The notes below the pieces were generated by a model. That model ran no database searches. It saw only the letters and a list, made by a program, of their open reading frames with translations, and had not been told where the DNA came from. DNA of 52,434 nucleotides. Source: Parvibaculum sp. Lineage in GTDB: Bacteria > Pseudomonadota > Alphaproteobacteria > Parvibaculales > Parvibaculaceae. Of the stretch, positions 1-8,522 are shown one piece after another (the stretch's first letter is position 1; every line of letters begins with the position of its first letter). The DNA is taken from the NCBI GenBank assembly GCA_020062605.1, contig JAGUWA010000058.1:1-52434 (forward strand), read 5' to 3'. The translations under genes were made by a program, and so were the position numbers.

Positions 1-186
1 CTGCTGGCCGCCCAGCGCAGCCTGCACGAGGCCGAAACCGCAGCCGCACGCGCGCATACCAACGCCGCCGTGCAATTGGTGGCGCTGTACAAGGCCCTTG
101 GTGGCGGCTGGGACGTATCCACAACGGCATCGACCGCAGGTCAATCGCCCCGGGGCGCTGCTCCCTTTGCATTTTCAAGCCGCTGA
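1..186 (+). CDS. RND efflux system outer-membrane factor, C-terminal end (partial)
   Basis: Frame 1 is open from the window edge to TGA at 184-186 and encodes 61 residues. The segment LVALYKALGGGW is the usual C-terminal signature of OprM/NodT-type outer-membrane lipoproteins, the trimeric exit ducts of tripartite RND pumps; the preceding Ala/Glu-rich helix (LHEAETAAARAHTNAAVQ) fits the last periplasmic coiled-coil helix. The gene starts outside the window, so substrate and partners cannot be named. A tiny open frame starting at 207 behind an AGGAG motif could be the start of a truncated next operon gene, but it ends after 26 residues. The call rests on motif recognition only. Confidence 0.8.
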   Translation: MLAAQRSLHEAETAAARAHTNAAVQLVALYKALGGGWDVSTTASTAGQSPRGAAPFAFSSR

Positions 187-187
187 C

Positions 188-728
188 TCAATATCAGGAG
201 ACCGTCATGCAAATGAGCATAGGAAGCATCAACAGAATGGTCCGCATGTTGTCATTCTCTTTCTGCTCAGCCTCCCACGATGGCTGACCTCATCCAAGCC
301 TTCGTCGAGACTTAGTGACTTCACGCCTCTCGTTACCGATCTGGGTCGCCGCTGCACAAGATGCTACTGGGCTGCGACCGGTTTCACGGACACAAAAATC
401 AGGCGTCATGATCGATCCGAAGGTCAGCGCTGGTACGAATGTATTTGACTATTGGCCCGAGACTGGCAGTTCTAAATTGTTGAGGCTAGTGCCCGATTCT
501 GGCGCAAAGCGGATGTTCCACCCCTCCCCCCGCCGACAATCCCAATAACACAGATTTAGTCGCCGCGAGCCAACGGCAACGGTGTTTGGCCAACACTCCC
601 ATAGAGACTGGCCTGACGAATGTTTAGTTCCATCAAGGCTTATCCCCTTGTCCCAGCCAATCAATATATTGAATTGACCAGCTGATAACGGACAAGTTGA
701 GGCTAACGGCAAGCTTTGGCTCAAATTT
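188..728. other. Region without a convincing gene
   Basis: Between the efflux-gene tail and the hipBA operators I see no supported gene. A 26-codon frame (207-287) follows an AGGAG motif and may be the remnant of a gene that once followed the pump gene. Longer open frames on both strands here have no recognisable domain and lack the codon pattern of the neighbours. This is probably a junction between host chromosome and an acquired toxin-antitoxin module. Confidence 0.5.
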
Positions 729-746
729 TGAGCCATATTCGTCTCA
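729..746. promoter_or_regulatory. hipBA-type operator palindrome, site 1
   Basis: TGAGCCATATTCGTCTCA is an imperfect palindrome (TGAG-n10-CTCA) and the first of three copies upstream of the antitoxin gene. It differs at one position from copies 2 and 3. The 49-bp spacing to site 2 puts the sites on nearly the same face of the helix, as expected for cooperative binding of an Xre-type antitoxin. Binding is inferred from position and symmetry. Confidence 0.6.
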
Positions 747-777
747 ATTAACGGCTTCATGGCCTGGCAGATAGTTT

Positions 778-795
778 TGAGCCGTATTCGTCTCA
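778..795. promoter_or_regulatory. hipBA-type operator palindrome, site 2
   Basis: TGAGCCGTATTCGTCTCA, identical to site 3 over all 18 bp. The symmetrical half-sites TGAGnCG and CGnCTCA are separated by TATT. It lies 50 bp upstream of site 3 and 49 bp downstream of site 1. Confidence 0.65.
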
Positions 796-827
796 TTTTC
801 CTTGATTTTCGACCTGCATCTGTTATA

Positions 828-845
828 TGAGCCGTATTCGTCTCA
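828..845. promoter_or_regulatory. hipBA-type operator palindrome, site 3, at the antitoxin start
   Basis: TGAGCCGTATTCGTCTCA ends 4 bp before the ATG at 850 and 16 bp before the alternative ATG at 862. A bound regulator would cover the start region, so this is the copy most likely to repress hipBA directly. Confidence 0.65.
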
Positions 846-849
846 TTTC

Positions 850-1086
850 ATGGTAACGGCAATGGCTATTCCAGTTTTTGTGACATCGCCTAAGGAATTC
901 GGCGCCGAGATTCGGCGGCGTCGCAAGGCCGGGAAGCTTACTCAGGCTGAGCTCGCCTCAGCCACCGGCGCATCTCGCCGCTTGATCTCGGCTCTCGAGA
1001 ACGGTGAGCGCGGGGTCTCGATCGAAATGGCGTTGGCAGCTGCCGTAGAGCTCGGTCTCGATGTGCGGCTGGAGCCCAGAACATGA
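850..1086 (+). CDS. hipB: HipB-like Xre-family antitoxin / autoregulator
   Basis: A 78-residue protein (74 if ATG 862 is used) with a Cro/C1-type helix-turn-helix: FGAEIRRRRKAGKLTQAELA, then GASRRLISALENGERGVSIE. This is the HipB arrangement. The product should bind the partner kinase HipA and repress its own operon through the three palindromes upstream. Its stop overlaps the toxin start by 4 bp (ATGA at 1083), a translational-coupling arrangement typical of toxin-antitoxin pairs. A longer frame begins at 802 but would span operator 3, so a start at 850 or 862 is preferred. Confidence 0.85.
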   Translation: MVTAMAIPVFVTSPKEFGAEIRRRRKAGKLTQAELASATGASRRLISALENGERGVSIEMALAAAVELGLDVRLEPRT

Positions 1087-2411
1087 CACGAGAGATTGAT
1101 GTCTTCTTCGAGGGCGAGGATGAGCCGGTCGGACGCCTCTCCGCCGACGAACAAGGCGCGCTCGCATTTCGCTACGGCTCCGGAGCGAAATGCCCGCTCT
1201 CGCTCGCCTTACCCCTCGAGCGCGAGATTTTCAGAGATAACGAGGCCCGCGCGTTTTTCGACAACCTGCTTCAGGAGAATTCCTCACTCGAAGCGGTGAT
1301 GGCCAAGCACGACATCGATCGTTCCGATATCGCCGGACTTCTTTATTATCTCGGACGGGACTGTCCCGGAGCGATCTCATGCGTGCCCGCCGGCGAGGGC
1401 CCCGGCAAGAAGCCGGGGAGGCTCGATAGGGACTACGAAATTCTGAGCGCAAAGGATCTCGCCGGCATCATGCGCTCGCTGCGCGATGAACGGCGCTTGC
1501 CGCCCGATACCAAAGACCCGTCGCCGCTGGCGGGTGTTCAGGGAAAAATTGCGCTTGCCAGGCTCCCCGATGGCAGCTTTGCGCTCCCGTCGCGTGAAAG
1601 CGGCGCGCCAACCACGCATATTCTGAAGGTCCCTCGCCGCGGCGAAGAAGTACTCGTCGATTATGAGTATCGGCTGATGTCGCTTGCGGAGAAGATTTAT
1701 GCGGACCAGGTTGCTCAAGTAGAGCCGCTGGAAATCGACGATGCGCGCGGCCTTCTCATTACACGGTTTGACCGTAACGTGACGAATGGCGTCGTGAGTC
1801 GAATTCATCAAGAAGATTTTTGCCAGGCACTGGGTCTGCCGAAGGGCCTGAAATACGAGCGATACGGAAAAGGCGAACGTATTTTCAATGCTGCCGCTGT
1901 TGGCAAACTGCTCGGACAAACGCGCCTGCCGGCGAGAGCCCGCCGGCTCTTTCTTCAAATGACGGTTCTGAATCTTGCTGTCGGCAACACCGACAACCAT
2001 GCCAAGAACCACGCTCTCATTTATCGTGGAAACACGCCCGAGCTCGCGCCGCTTTATGACGTCGTGCCCGTGCTTCTGGATCGAAGCGCCAATCACGACT
2101 TCTCCCTGCATGTCGGCGCCGCCGGCCAGATGGAGGCACTTACGCGAGACGCATTCTTCGAGTTTGTGCGGGCGGTAGGCATAAGATCCCGCGGCAAATC
2201 CGCCGAAGAAGAAGTCCTGAACAGCGTTCGGGATACTCTGACCGCCATCGCCGGCAATGTCGATACGTTCCAGGGTGGTCAGATGAAGATTCTCGGCGAC
2301 ATGATCGCCCATCAGATCGCGCTCGTTGCCGACGCGCTCGCCATATCCGTAGAAATACCCGAGCGCGACGCGTTTCTCAGGCGAGGCGGTGCATTTCGTT
2401 TGCAGTGCTAA
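1083..2411 (+). CDS. hipA: HipA-like serine/threonine kinase toxin
   Basis: A 442-residue protein matching HipA in length and domain order: N-terminal HipA couple domain, then the kinase fold. Visible landmarks are GVQGKIALARL and PTTHILKVP (the ATP/P-loop region), ITRFDR, and the catalytic loop GNTDNHAKN with D304 and N309, spaced five residues apart like Asp309/Asn314 of E. coli HipA. APLYDVVPV supplies the metal-binding Asp. HipA toxins phosphorylate translation targets (glutamyl-tRNA synthetase in E. coli) and cause persistence; the target here is unknown. It is coupled to hipB by an ATGA overlap. No frameshift or missing key residue is seen. Confidence 0.9.
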   Translation: MTREIDVFFEGEDEPVGRLSADEQGALAFRYGSGAKCPLSLALPLEREIFRDNEARAFFDNLLQENSSLEAVMAKHDIDRSDIAGLLYYLGRDCPGAISCVPAGEGPGKKPGRLDRDYEILSAKDLAGIMRSLRDERRLPPDTKDPSPLAGVQGKIALARLPDGSFALPSRESGAPTTHILKVPRRGEEVLVDYEYRLMSLAEKIYADQVAQVEPLEIDDARGLLITRFDRNVTNGVVSRIHQEDFCQALGLPKGLKYERYGKGERIFNAAAVGKLLGQTRLPARARRLFLQMTVLNLAVGNTDNHAKNHALIYRGNTPELAPLYDVVPVLLDRSANHDFSLHVGAAGQMEALTRDAFFEFVRAVGIRSRGKSAEEEVLNSVRDTLTAIAGNVDTFQGGQMKILGDMIAHQIALVADALAISVEIPERDAFLRRGGAFRLQC

Positions 2412-2871
2412 GCGAACCAGACTTTGGAACTGCAAGCTTGGTCCGGAAAATCTGATCAAGTCCCACTACCTGCAGTAGAGAGATGGGACAACGGGATAAA
2501 CCTCGTTCCATCCATCGCCTCCGATACCTCTAAGCCTGCTATCCCGCTCATATATCGAACTACGGGGTCCGCTGCCGAAAGATTGGTGGCGGTCCAGCAT
2601 CTTGGACGAGGGTCTCGAGGTACAGGTATCTGTCGGTAGGCCCCTCCCTCCCCTCAGTTAACAACCGGCGCTCGCTCACGACCCGAGGCTACGCCCAGTC
2701 CGCCCTGCAGCGCTGGCGCATGCCCCACATCTTTCGAAATCGTTTCGGCAGATTTCAAAAACGCGCCCTGCCCTTTTTTTCTTCTGTAGTCGGTTCATAT
2801 CACCGCGACAACCAACTCGCTTGGCTTCGCTGGTCGTCACACCATAAAGAATTAGGGCCGGATATATCGTG
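2412..2871. other. Gene-poor junction upstream of the Tn7-like module
   Basis: About 460 bp between hipA and the T-rich repeat block hold no recognisable gene. Base composition falls towards the right. If the transposon left end is in this window it should lie in this stretch or just to its right, but I could not identify terminal TGT with matching inverted repeats. Confidence 0.4.
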
Positions 2872-2946
2872 TTTTCCGTTTTCTATTTTTCCGTTTTTCT
2901 ATTTTCCGGCTTTCTATTTTTCCGTTTTTCTATTTTTCGTTTTTTT
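2872..2946. repeat. T-rich tandem repeat array upstream of tnsA
   Basis: Roughly five copies of a 15-16 bp unit close to TCCGTTTTTCTATTTT. The CCG (or TCG) core recurs at 2876, 2891, 2906, 2922 and 2937. Spacing is 15-16 bp, about one and a half helical turns. The array ends 92 bp before the tnsA start. Transposase (TnsB) sites at Tn7-like ends are also short direct repeats, so this could be the left-end binding array, but the unit is very low in complexity and a simple slippage repeat is also possible. Confidence 0.5.
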
Positions 2947-3037
2947 ACTTACGATCACGGTGTTTTGACTCAACATCGACTCATGTGATTGAATTTTTGC
3001 TTGATTTTTACTTACACGGGATACCGCGGAGAACCCT

Positions 3038-3718
3038 ATGTTTGATGTCCATGAAACACGATACGCAGCACGTATCGATGAGTTTGGCCCCGGTGGCGCT
3101 CGGCCAGTCGTCACGGGGCGCCGGGATATCCCGACCTCCAAGGTGCTAACGCGGTCTGGTGAATACGTCGATTGTGAGCACAATGTAGAGCGCGATTTTG
3201 TAACGATCGTCGACCTCGACCCACGTGTCACCCGCATCCGCCATCAACCACATCGATTATCATATCTGTGGTCGGGCCAACGCGTGTCATACGTACCCGA
3301 CTTCGAACTCGAGACGGTGAGCGGTACCTACATCGTCGAGGTAAAGACCAGACGTGAATACGAGCGTAAGGAAGCCCTAAGAGAACGTCTCTCTCAGATT
3401 CGACAGGTCTATGAGAGCATCGGACTATCCTTCTTCATTTCATTCGATGATGTCATTCGAATCGAGCCTCGCTTTTCAAACCTATGCGAGATGAGGCGGT
3501 ACCGCTCCACGGCAGTGTCATCGCGTGATCGAGCTGCCATTCGCGATCATTTGGCACGTTGCAGTTCCGACACTCTTTCTAACTGCGCCGCTCTCGTGAT
3601 CGATTCACACGGGAACTCCGCAGTCCTTTCACTTGCTGCAAACCATCTCATTGACCTGGATATGTCGGAGCGGATCTCGGGGAACACCCTCTGCCGCCTG
3701 CCCCACCCTACCGTTTGA
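3038..3718 (+). CDS. tnsA: Tn7-like transposition endonuclease TnsA
   Basis: A 226-residue protein with the restriction-endonuclease-like fold of TnsA. Candidate catalytic residues are E51 (NVERDFV), D88 (YVPDFEL) and the E101-V-K103 pair (IVEVKTR), matching the order Glu-Asp-Lys of Tn7 TnsA. TnsA nicks the 5' ends of the element so that, with TnsB, transposition is cut-and-paste rather than replicative. The start at 3038 follows a GGAGAA ribosome site. It is the first gene of tnsA-tnsB-tnsC-tniQ; its stop overlaps the possible TTG start of tnsB. Confidence 0.85.
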   Translation: MFDVHETRYAARIDEFGPGGARPVVTGRRDIPTSKVLTRSGEYVDCEHNVERDFVTIVDLDPRVTRIRHQPHRLSYLWSGQRVSYVPDFELETVSGTYIVEVKTRREYERKEALRERLSQIRQVYESIGLSFFISFDDVIRIEPRFSNLCEMRRYRSTAVSSRDRAAIRDHLARCSSDTLSNCAALVIDSHGNSAVLSLAANHLIDLDMSERISGNTLCRLPHPTV

Positions 3719-3726
3719 TTTCCCAG

Positions 3727-6024
3727 ATGAACAAAAATCTCCCCCCTTCACACCGCCCGTCGGACGTCACGTTTCATATTCCCAAAGGCGAAATCGTTAT
3801 GCTCGAAGGCACTCGCCTTCAGTTCAAGAAACGATACCCTTCCGGCAACTATGAGTTTGTGAATCCGGAAGATGGTGAACCTTTTATCATTGAGGTCACA
3901 GCCCTTCTTAAAAAGTGGCTCGAAAACAAGCTTGTCTTGCAAGGCAACAGCGATCTACATCCGCTCGAACAGAAGCGGCTCGAAATTCCTCTGGATCAGT
4001 TGACGGAAAAAGAGTCAGCCGAACTTGAGTTTTGGCTTGCCTGTGTGACAGCTTTCTATGCGGTGCATCCACGCCCCAAGAAAACCAAAAAGGGTCTCAC
4101 CCCAATCCTCGAACGCATCAGAAGGGAAACCGGCGACAAGAGGCCGCGATCATGGCAGGTCTTCCAGAGCAAGATCCGCAAATTCGAAATGGGAGGACGA
4201 GATCCGCGCGCCCTGATCAGTCTCAATCGATACAAGGGAAACCCGCATCAGTCTCGGCTTCTACCTATCGTAGATCAAATTATCGATAACGCGATTTCAG
4301 AAGTTTATCTGACTCCTGATAACTACAATCGCAAGGTATTCTGCGGGAGGGTTTTAGCCGACATCTACAAGTACAATCAAAACGTCGGTTTTGGTGGACC
4401 GCATATTCCTGTTCCTGACCGCTCCACCCTCTATCGACGTCTCCACTGGATAGACGGCTATCTAGAATTATACGCGAGAGAAGGAAAAGAGGCTGCCGAT
4501 CAGAAGTATCGGCCTGCCTATGCTGGGAAGCCAGCTACACGCATCGGCGAGGTCTATGAGATAGACCACCACAAATGCGATACCCATCTTTGCGACGCTG
4601 AAACCGGATTGATGCTCGGCCGGCCGTGGTTGACATTGGTTGTCGACAGATTCAGTCGTGCGATTGTCGGCTTCTACCTCTCATTCGCCACGCCATCCTG
4701 GCATTCAATCGCACAAGCTCTTCGCATGGCGATCATGCCGAAAGAACCGTTCCTCGCGTCCGATGGTCAAACGAGGCTTGTATGGTTCGCACATGGTGTA
4801 TGCGAATGGATCGTTACCGACAATGCGCTCGAATTAAAGTCTTCCGATCTCGTAAGTGCTGCCAAAAAGGTTCAAATCGGCGGGATAACCTGGGCACCAC
4901 GGTATAAGCCAAATTACAAGGGCATCGTTGAACGCTTCTTTGGTTCAATGGAAGAAGACTTCGGCCAAAGCTTGCCCAATGCAGCAAAGCAACCAAACAG
5001 AAAAGCTTCTCCCCGGAAAAAGACAGACCCCAAACACGCCATAACGCTGGACGAATATCGCGCGAAATTCATTGAGTGGGTGCTGCAGGTCTACAACCGC
5101 AGCCTACACACAAAACTGCATTGTTCCCCGGAAATGATGTGGCGGGAGGGCGCTAAACTTCATCCGCCGAGATTGCCCAGATCTGCCCGGGATCTGAATG
5201 TGCTAATGATGTATGTGAAAGAGCGGACGCTGCATCAATACGGAATTGAGCTGAATAATCTGAGATACAACAGCCCCGACGTTGCGAGACTACGTTCAGA
5301 TTTCGGAGGCTCACTGAAACTCCCGGTGCGTTTCGATCGATCGGAACTGGGATATATCTACATCCAACATCCGACATCAGGCGAACTCTACAAGATACCC
5401 TGCACAACTCCGATGTATGCTGATGGCTTGTCTCTTGATGTACACCTAGCGGTTTGGGAGACGATGCGTGAGAAAGGCATTTCTTCTACGAAAGATGCGG
5501 ATCTCGTAATTTATCGCGATAACATCATTCGGGAGGCGCAGAAGGCGCGCGGCCACAAGAAGCTTACAATACGGAAGCAGAGCGAAATTCTTCTGTCTGG
5601 CTTCGACGACTTTACGCCAGGAAAGGTGATTGTTAATCGAGCCGAAAGTCAGTCGAATGCTTTCGACCAGATGTTGGGTGACAAGGATAATGCAGCACCT
5701 TCTCCATCTCATACTGTGGAATTTCCATCATCTCTTGAACCGGACGCCTTGCCCCGAACAGTGGGGAAACTGAACGTCGTTAGCGTACAGAAACCAAAAC
5801 CCAAGGATCGCTCCGAGATTCCACGCCCCAAGAAGATCTCGATCGTCGAGGATGAATTTGATGAAAATTCTTTTCACTCCCCAAAGATCGAACCCATATC
5901 TCCGCTCAAGCAGAGCTATTCGCCGCGTGTAACGACCGGACTCTCCGGTATCCCGATGACGCGGCTTGATGCTCATCCTCGTAACGCATCATCCGACACG
6001 GACAGCGAAGATGACACCAATTGA
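3727..6024 (+). CDS. tnsB: Tn7-like transposase TnsB (DDE/rve integrase)
   Basis: About 765 residues. The retroviral-integrase core carries the DDE triad: D280 (YEIDHHKCD), D365 (VTDNALE) and E402 (GIVERFFGSM). The second Asp and the Glu are separated by 36 residues, close to Tn7 TnsB. Helix-turn-helix segments that bind the transposon ends precede the core; a Mu-transposase-type beta-barrel and a long polar tail (from about residue 620, rich in Ser/Pro/Lys) follow, the region that contacts TnsC in relatives. TnsB cuts 3' ends and joins them to target DNA. A TTG at 3715 overlapping the tnsA stop is an alternative start. It overlaps tnsC by 14 bp. Confidence 0.88.
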   Translation: MNKNLPPSHRPSDVTFHIPKGEIVMLEGTRLQFKKRYPSGNYEFVNPEDGEPFIIEVTALLKKWLENKLVLQGNSDLHPLEQKRLEIPLDQLTEKESAELEFWLACVTAFYAVHPRPKKTKKGLTPILERIRRETGDKRPRSWQVFQSKIRKFEMGGRDPRALISLNRYKGNPHQSRLLPIVDQIIDNAISEVYLTPDNYNRKVFCGRVLADIYKYNQNVGFGGPHIPVPDRSTLYRRLHWIDGYLELYAREGKEAADQKYRPAYAGKPATRIGEVYEIDHHKCDTHLCDAETGLMLGRPWLTLVVDRFSRAIVGFYLSFATPSWHSIAQALRMAIMPKEPFLASDGQTRLVWFAHGVCEWIVTDNALELKSSDLVSAAKKVQIGGITWAPRYKPNYKGIVERFFGSMEEDFGQSLPNAAKQPNRKASPRKKTDPKHAITLDEYRAKFIEWVLQVYNRSLHTKLHCSPEMMWREGAKLHPPRLPRSARDLNVLMMYVKERTLHQYGIELNNLRYNSPDVARLRSDFGGSLKLPVRFDRSELGYIYIQHPTSGELYKIPCTTPMYADGLSLDVHLAVWETMREKGISSTKDADLVIYRDNIIREAQKARGHKKLTIRKQSEILLSGFDDFTPGKVIVNRAESQSNAFDQMLGDKDNAAPSPSHTVEFPSSLEPDALPRTVGKLNVVSVQKPKPKDRSEIPRPKKISIVEDEFDENSFHSPKIEPISPLKQSYSPRVTTGLSGIPMTRLDAHPRNASSDTDSEDDTN

Positions 6025-6982
6025 GCACGCAGAAGCCATTGAGCACAAATCCCGTGAACGCGCGGCCGCCCTGAAGAACGCATTCCTCATGTTTCCCCGG
6101 GTAGAGCACGCATACACTGAAATCCGCAATCTCCATCGCATGGGGGTTCCGGGCCCGAGAGCCGAATGCATCGTCCTATATGGCCAATCTGGTGCGGGGA
6201 AATCTCACATCCTGAAATTCTATCTTGGAGAACATCCCACCCGGAGGGTTCCAATAACCGATGGCAGGGATCCCACAAAGAGTGGCACGCGTCTTCAGGA
6301 TGAAGTCGTGATGGTCGAGGCGCCTTCGCCCGCTTCGCGGAGGGCTTTGATCGATCGGATTCAACGCGCTATGCAGCCGGAACCACTGCCCATTCGTCTC
6401 ACGCTTGGTGAGCGCCGCGAGCGTTTGGTCGAGATGCTTCAAAAGGCGGGTACACGGTTGCTCATCATAGATGAGTTTCAACATCTAATCGACCATAGAA
6501 GCAAACGGGTGATCCTGGAGGCGAGCGATCTTGTGAAGTCTCTTCTGAACGCCGCAGTTTGCCCGATCGTGCTCTCTGGAACACCGGAAATACTCAAGAT
6601 CCTCGAAGCGGACAGCCAGCTCCGGAGCCGCGTTTACTCCATTCCTTCAATCACTCCCTTCGATTGGGATGACCCGTCTGATCAGGAGCAGTTTCTTGGC
6701 TATCTTGTTGAGGCAGAAGCTTGCCTGAAATTTGAGAAGACTTCGAGCCTCTCAGAGCCCGACTGCGCGAGGCGCATTCACATGGTCTCCGGTGGTCTCA
6801 TCGGAGAAACGCAGCGTCTCGTTTCCGCTGCTGCGGAAATTGCCACACGGGCGGATCTTCCATGTATTTCCAACGAATGTCTGGCTTTGGCCGTCGACAG
6901 AGCCTGGCTGCAGCACAAAGGAAAGCAGGGTAACCCATTCCGGCAGGTCAGCGTCCCCGCGCGCCAGGTCGAGTACAGGTGA
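6011..6982 (+). CDS. tnsC: Transposition AAA+ regulator TnsC/TniB
   Basis: A 323-residue AAA+ ATPase with Walker A GQSGAGKS (residues 58-65) and Walker B LLIIDEFQ (D154/E155). At this length it resembles the short TnsC/TniB proteins of Tn5053- and CAST-type elements rather than the 555-residue TnsC of Tn7. TnsC links the target selector (TniQ/TnsD) to the transposase and confers target immunity. The start at 6011 lies inside the end of tnsB behind GCGAAG; an in-frame ATG at 5966 is less likely. tniQ follows 4 bp downstream. Confidence 0.87.
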   Translation: MTPIEHAEAIEHKSRERAAALKNAFLMFPRVEHAYTEIRNLHRMGVPGPRAECIVLYGQSGAGKSHILKFYLGEHPTRRVPITDGRDPTKSGTRLQDEVVMVEAPSPASRRALIDRIQRAMQPEPLPIRLTLGERRERLVEMLQKAGTRLLIIDEFQHLIDHRSKRVILEASDLVKSLLNAAVCPIVLSGTPEILKILEADSQLRSRVYSIPSITPFDWDDPSDQEQFLGYLVEAEACLKFEKTSSLSEPDCARRIHMVSGGLIGETQRLVSAAAEIATRADLPCISNECLALAVDRAWLQHKGKQGNPFRQVSVPARQVEYR

Positions 6983-6986
6983 CATC

Positions 6987-8018
6987 ATGTACAAGCTGCG
7001 ATCGCTACTGGACCCCATCGCGGATGAGAGCCTGCTCAGCCATATCGTCCGTACCGCGGAGGAGAACTGCCTGAAGCCTGACAATATGGCCGAGCTTGTT
7101 GGAACGAAAACCGGAGGCATCGTTCCACTACTCTTTGACCGAAGCTTGGCTGAAAAGCTCGCGCCCCTGCTGGGCTTACCTCTCGACGAAGTCCAGCTAA
7201 AGATGTACCTGCCGCTCTCAGGCGAAGCACCACAGCAGGCACCAAGGACCTCACGCATTGGCGCACGTTTCACAAATACGGGCGTCCTGAACCTACCTCG
7301 ACAATCCACCATGCATTCGTTCTTCGGAACGCCGGTAAACCGTGAGGATTTCCATTTCTCCAGCCGCCGTTTTGCACCCGGCGCCTTGGCTGAAGGCGGT
7401 TATCACCGGGCGTCGTGGGACATCGATTTTATCTTCGCCAACCGGGAAACCGGCGAGATGCTTCAAACTACGTGCGGCTATTGCAACAAGAAGCCTAACT
7501 GGCGGACGAAAGGCGTGACGAGCTGCACATGCAAGGAAGATCTTCGACATGAGAAAGCAATTCCGATTCCGGAGGAGCTTCGGGATTTATCTTCCTTTCT
7601 CCACGATCTGATCGATCCGTGCTCCGAGGTGCGGGCACGATGCCGTTCAAATCTTCCCCTCCCCCTCCGGGATCTCAGTGTATCCACCTTGGTCGACCTG
7701 ATGGCCACGGTCGGTCATTTAGCCAGCCGATGTTCTGCCGAAGCGAAAGTGGTTCTGAAAGATCTGGCGGCGGATCGCAGGTTCGGGCTGATGCTTTTGG
7801 GATATCAGCACTTGTCTGAATGGCCTGGCCAGATTCTTCCGCTAATCGAGCAAGCCCTAAACGAAGGAGTTTCAGGCTCCTTCCGGCAGCACCTTGCGCT
7901 TGGTCGCATCTTTCCCATTGCGGAGCGTGCGGAATATCCAGAGACCAAATCCATCCTGCTTTCCACAGCAATGGAGGTCTGGGCAGGCTCGCTCGAACCT
8001 TCAGCTATGGCGAGTTAG
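6987..8018 (+). CDS. tniQ: TniQ-family target-selection protein
   Basis: 343 residues. The N-terminus (LDPIADESLLSHIVRTAEEN) is the TniQ opening, where the protein is recruited to target DNA. A zinc-finger motif follows, C163-x2-C166 and C180-x-C182 (CGYCNKK ... SCTCK). TniQ/TnsD proteins pick the target, either by direct DNA recognition or, in CRISPR-associated elements, through Cascade or Cas12k. No cas gene or repeat array is present in the window, so direct recognition of a chromosomal attachment site or a lost partner is more likely. The start follows tnsC by 4 bp. It is the last gene of the operon. Confidence 0.82.
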   Translation: MYKLRSLLDPIADESLLSHIVRTAEENCLKPDNMAELVGTKTGGIVPLLFDRSLAEKLAPLLGLPLDEVQLKMYLPLSGEAPQQAPRTSRIGARFTNTGVLNLPRQSTMHSFFGTPVNREDFHFSSRRFAPGALAEGGYHRASWDIDFIFANRETGEMLQTTCGYCNKKPNWRTKGVTSCTCKEDLRHEKAIPIPEELRDLSSFLHDLIDPCSEVRARCRSNLPLPLRDLSVSTLVDLMATVGHLASRCSAEAKVVLKDLAADRRFGLMLLGYQHLSEWPGQILPLIEQALNEGVSGSFRQHLALGRIFPIAERAEYPETKSILLSTAMEVWAGSLEPSAMAS

Positions 8019-8143
8019 GAGGACCGCGGCACTTTCCTCTTTGTCTCCAGAATGCCGCGAAAACGGGATGCGGATGTGCCGTCCGATTGTCTTATCCCGT
8101 CTCGCCTTCGTTCCGATGCCCTTCGACAAATCCAGCCTGACGG

Positions 8144-8371
8144 CCCCCTTACATCAACGAGGGACCGCGTCTCGAACGCTACCTCGTGAAGCGCTGGCGG
8201 CTGTCTGCCGCTGCCGCGGCCGATGTAGTGCAGGAGGCCTTCATCCGGCTGATGCGCGTACCGCAGCAGCAGGACATCCGGGATGTGCCGCGCCATCTGC
8301 GGCGACTATCGAGACCGCAGCCATCGACGATCGCCGCACGGCGCGAGGAGGCAATGCGCGCCGCTTCATAG
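8144..8371 (+). pseudogene. ECF sigma factor fragment (region 2 only)
   Basis: The open frame after TGA at 8138 gives LERYLVKRWRLSAAAAADVV then QEAFIRLMRVP, which is sigma-70 region 2 of a FecI-like ECF sigma factor. Region 4 is absent and no proper start precedes it. Homology seems to stop near 8308, where the opposite-strand toxin remnant begins. It is therefore the two-sided truncated remnant of an iron-uptake-type sigma gene, broken by a deletion or insertion. Confidence 0.65.
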
Positions 8372-8522
8372 GACGCCTCTGGCGAAGGATTGCGCAGTTC
8401 GTTGCGCTGGATGATGTCGGCGTTGATGAACGGACCGCGAAGCCGGGAGCGACGCTGGTCACATAGAGCGTAGATTTGCCGGCATCGTTCGACCTGGGAA
8501 GGACAATCATTGTCGGTTTCAA
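8320..8522 (-). pseudogene. Zeta-like toxin kinase, truncated and frameshifted
   Basis: Reading leftwards from 8522, one frame gives TMIVLPRSNDAGKSTLY then VTSVAPGF, a P-loop related to zeta toxins. A second frame continues with GPFINADIIQRNELRNPSPE and ASYEAARIA, the next conserved block of these kinases. Joining them needs one extra base near 8430, so the gene is frameshifted. It then runs into the ECF fragment at about 8320, losing more than half of the usual length. Zeta-type toxins phosphorylate UDP-N-acetylglucosamine. It directly follows the ParD-like antitoxin on the same strand, the normal order. The toxin is very probably dead. Confidence 0.65.

Noticed and set aside
449..796. A 115-codon minus-strand open frame before hipB
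   Set aside because: It overlaps operator palindromes 1 and 2 and has no recognisable protein features.
1377..2459. A 360-codon open frame opposite hipA
   Set aside because: hipA has complete kinase motifs; the opposite frame has no family.
2870..2880. TGTTTTCCGTT as the left terminus of the Tn7-like element
   Set aside because: It begins with TGT, but no matching inverted end or target duplication was found to the right of tniQ.
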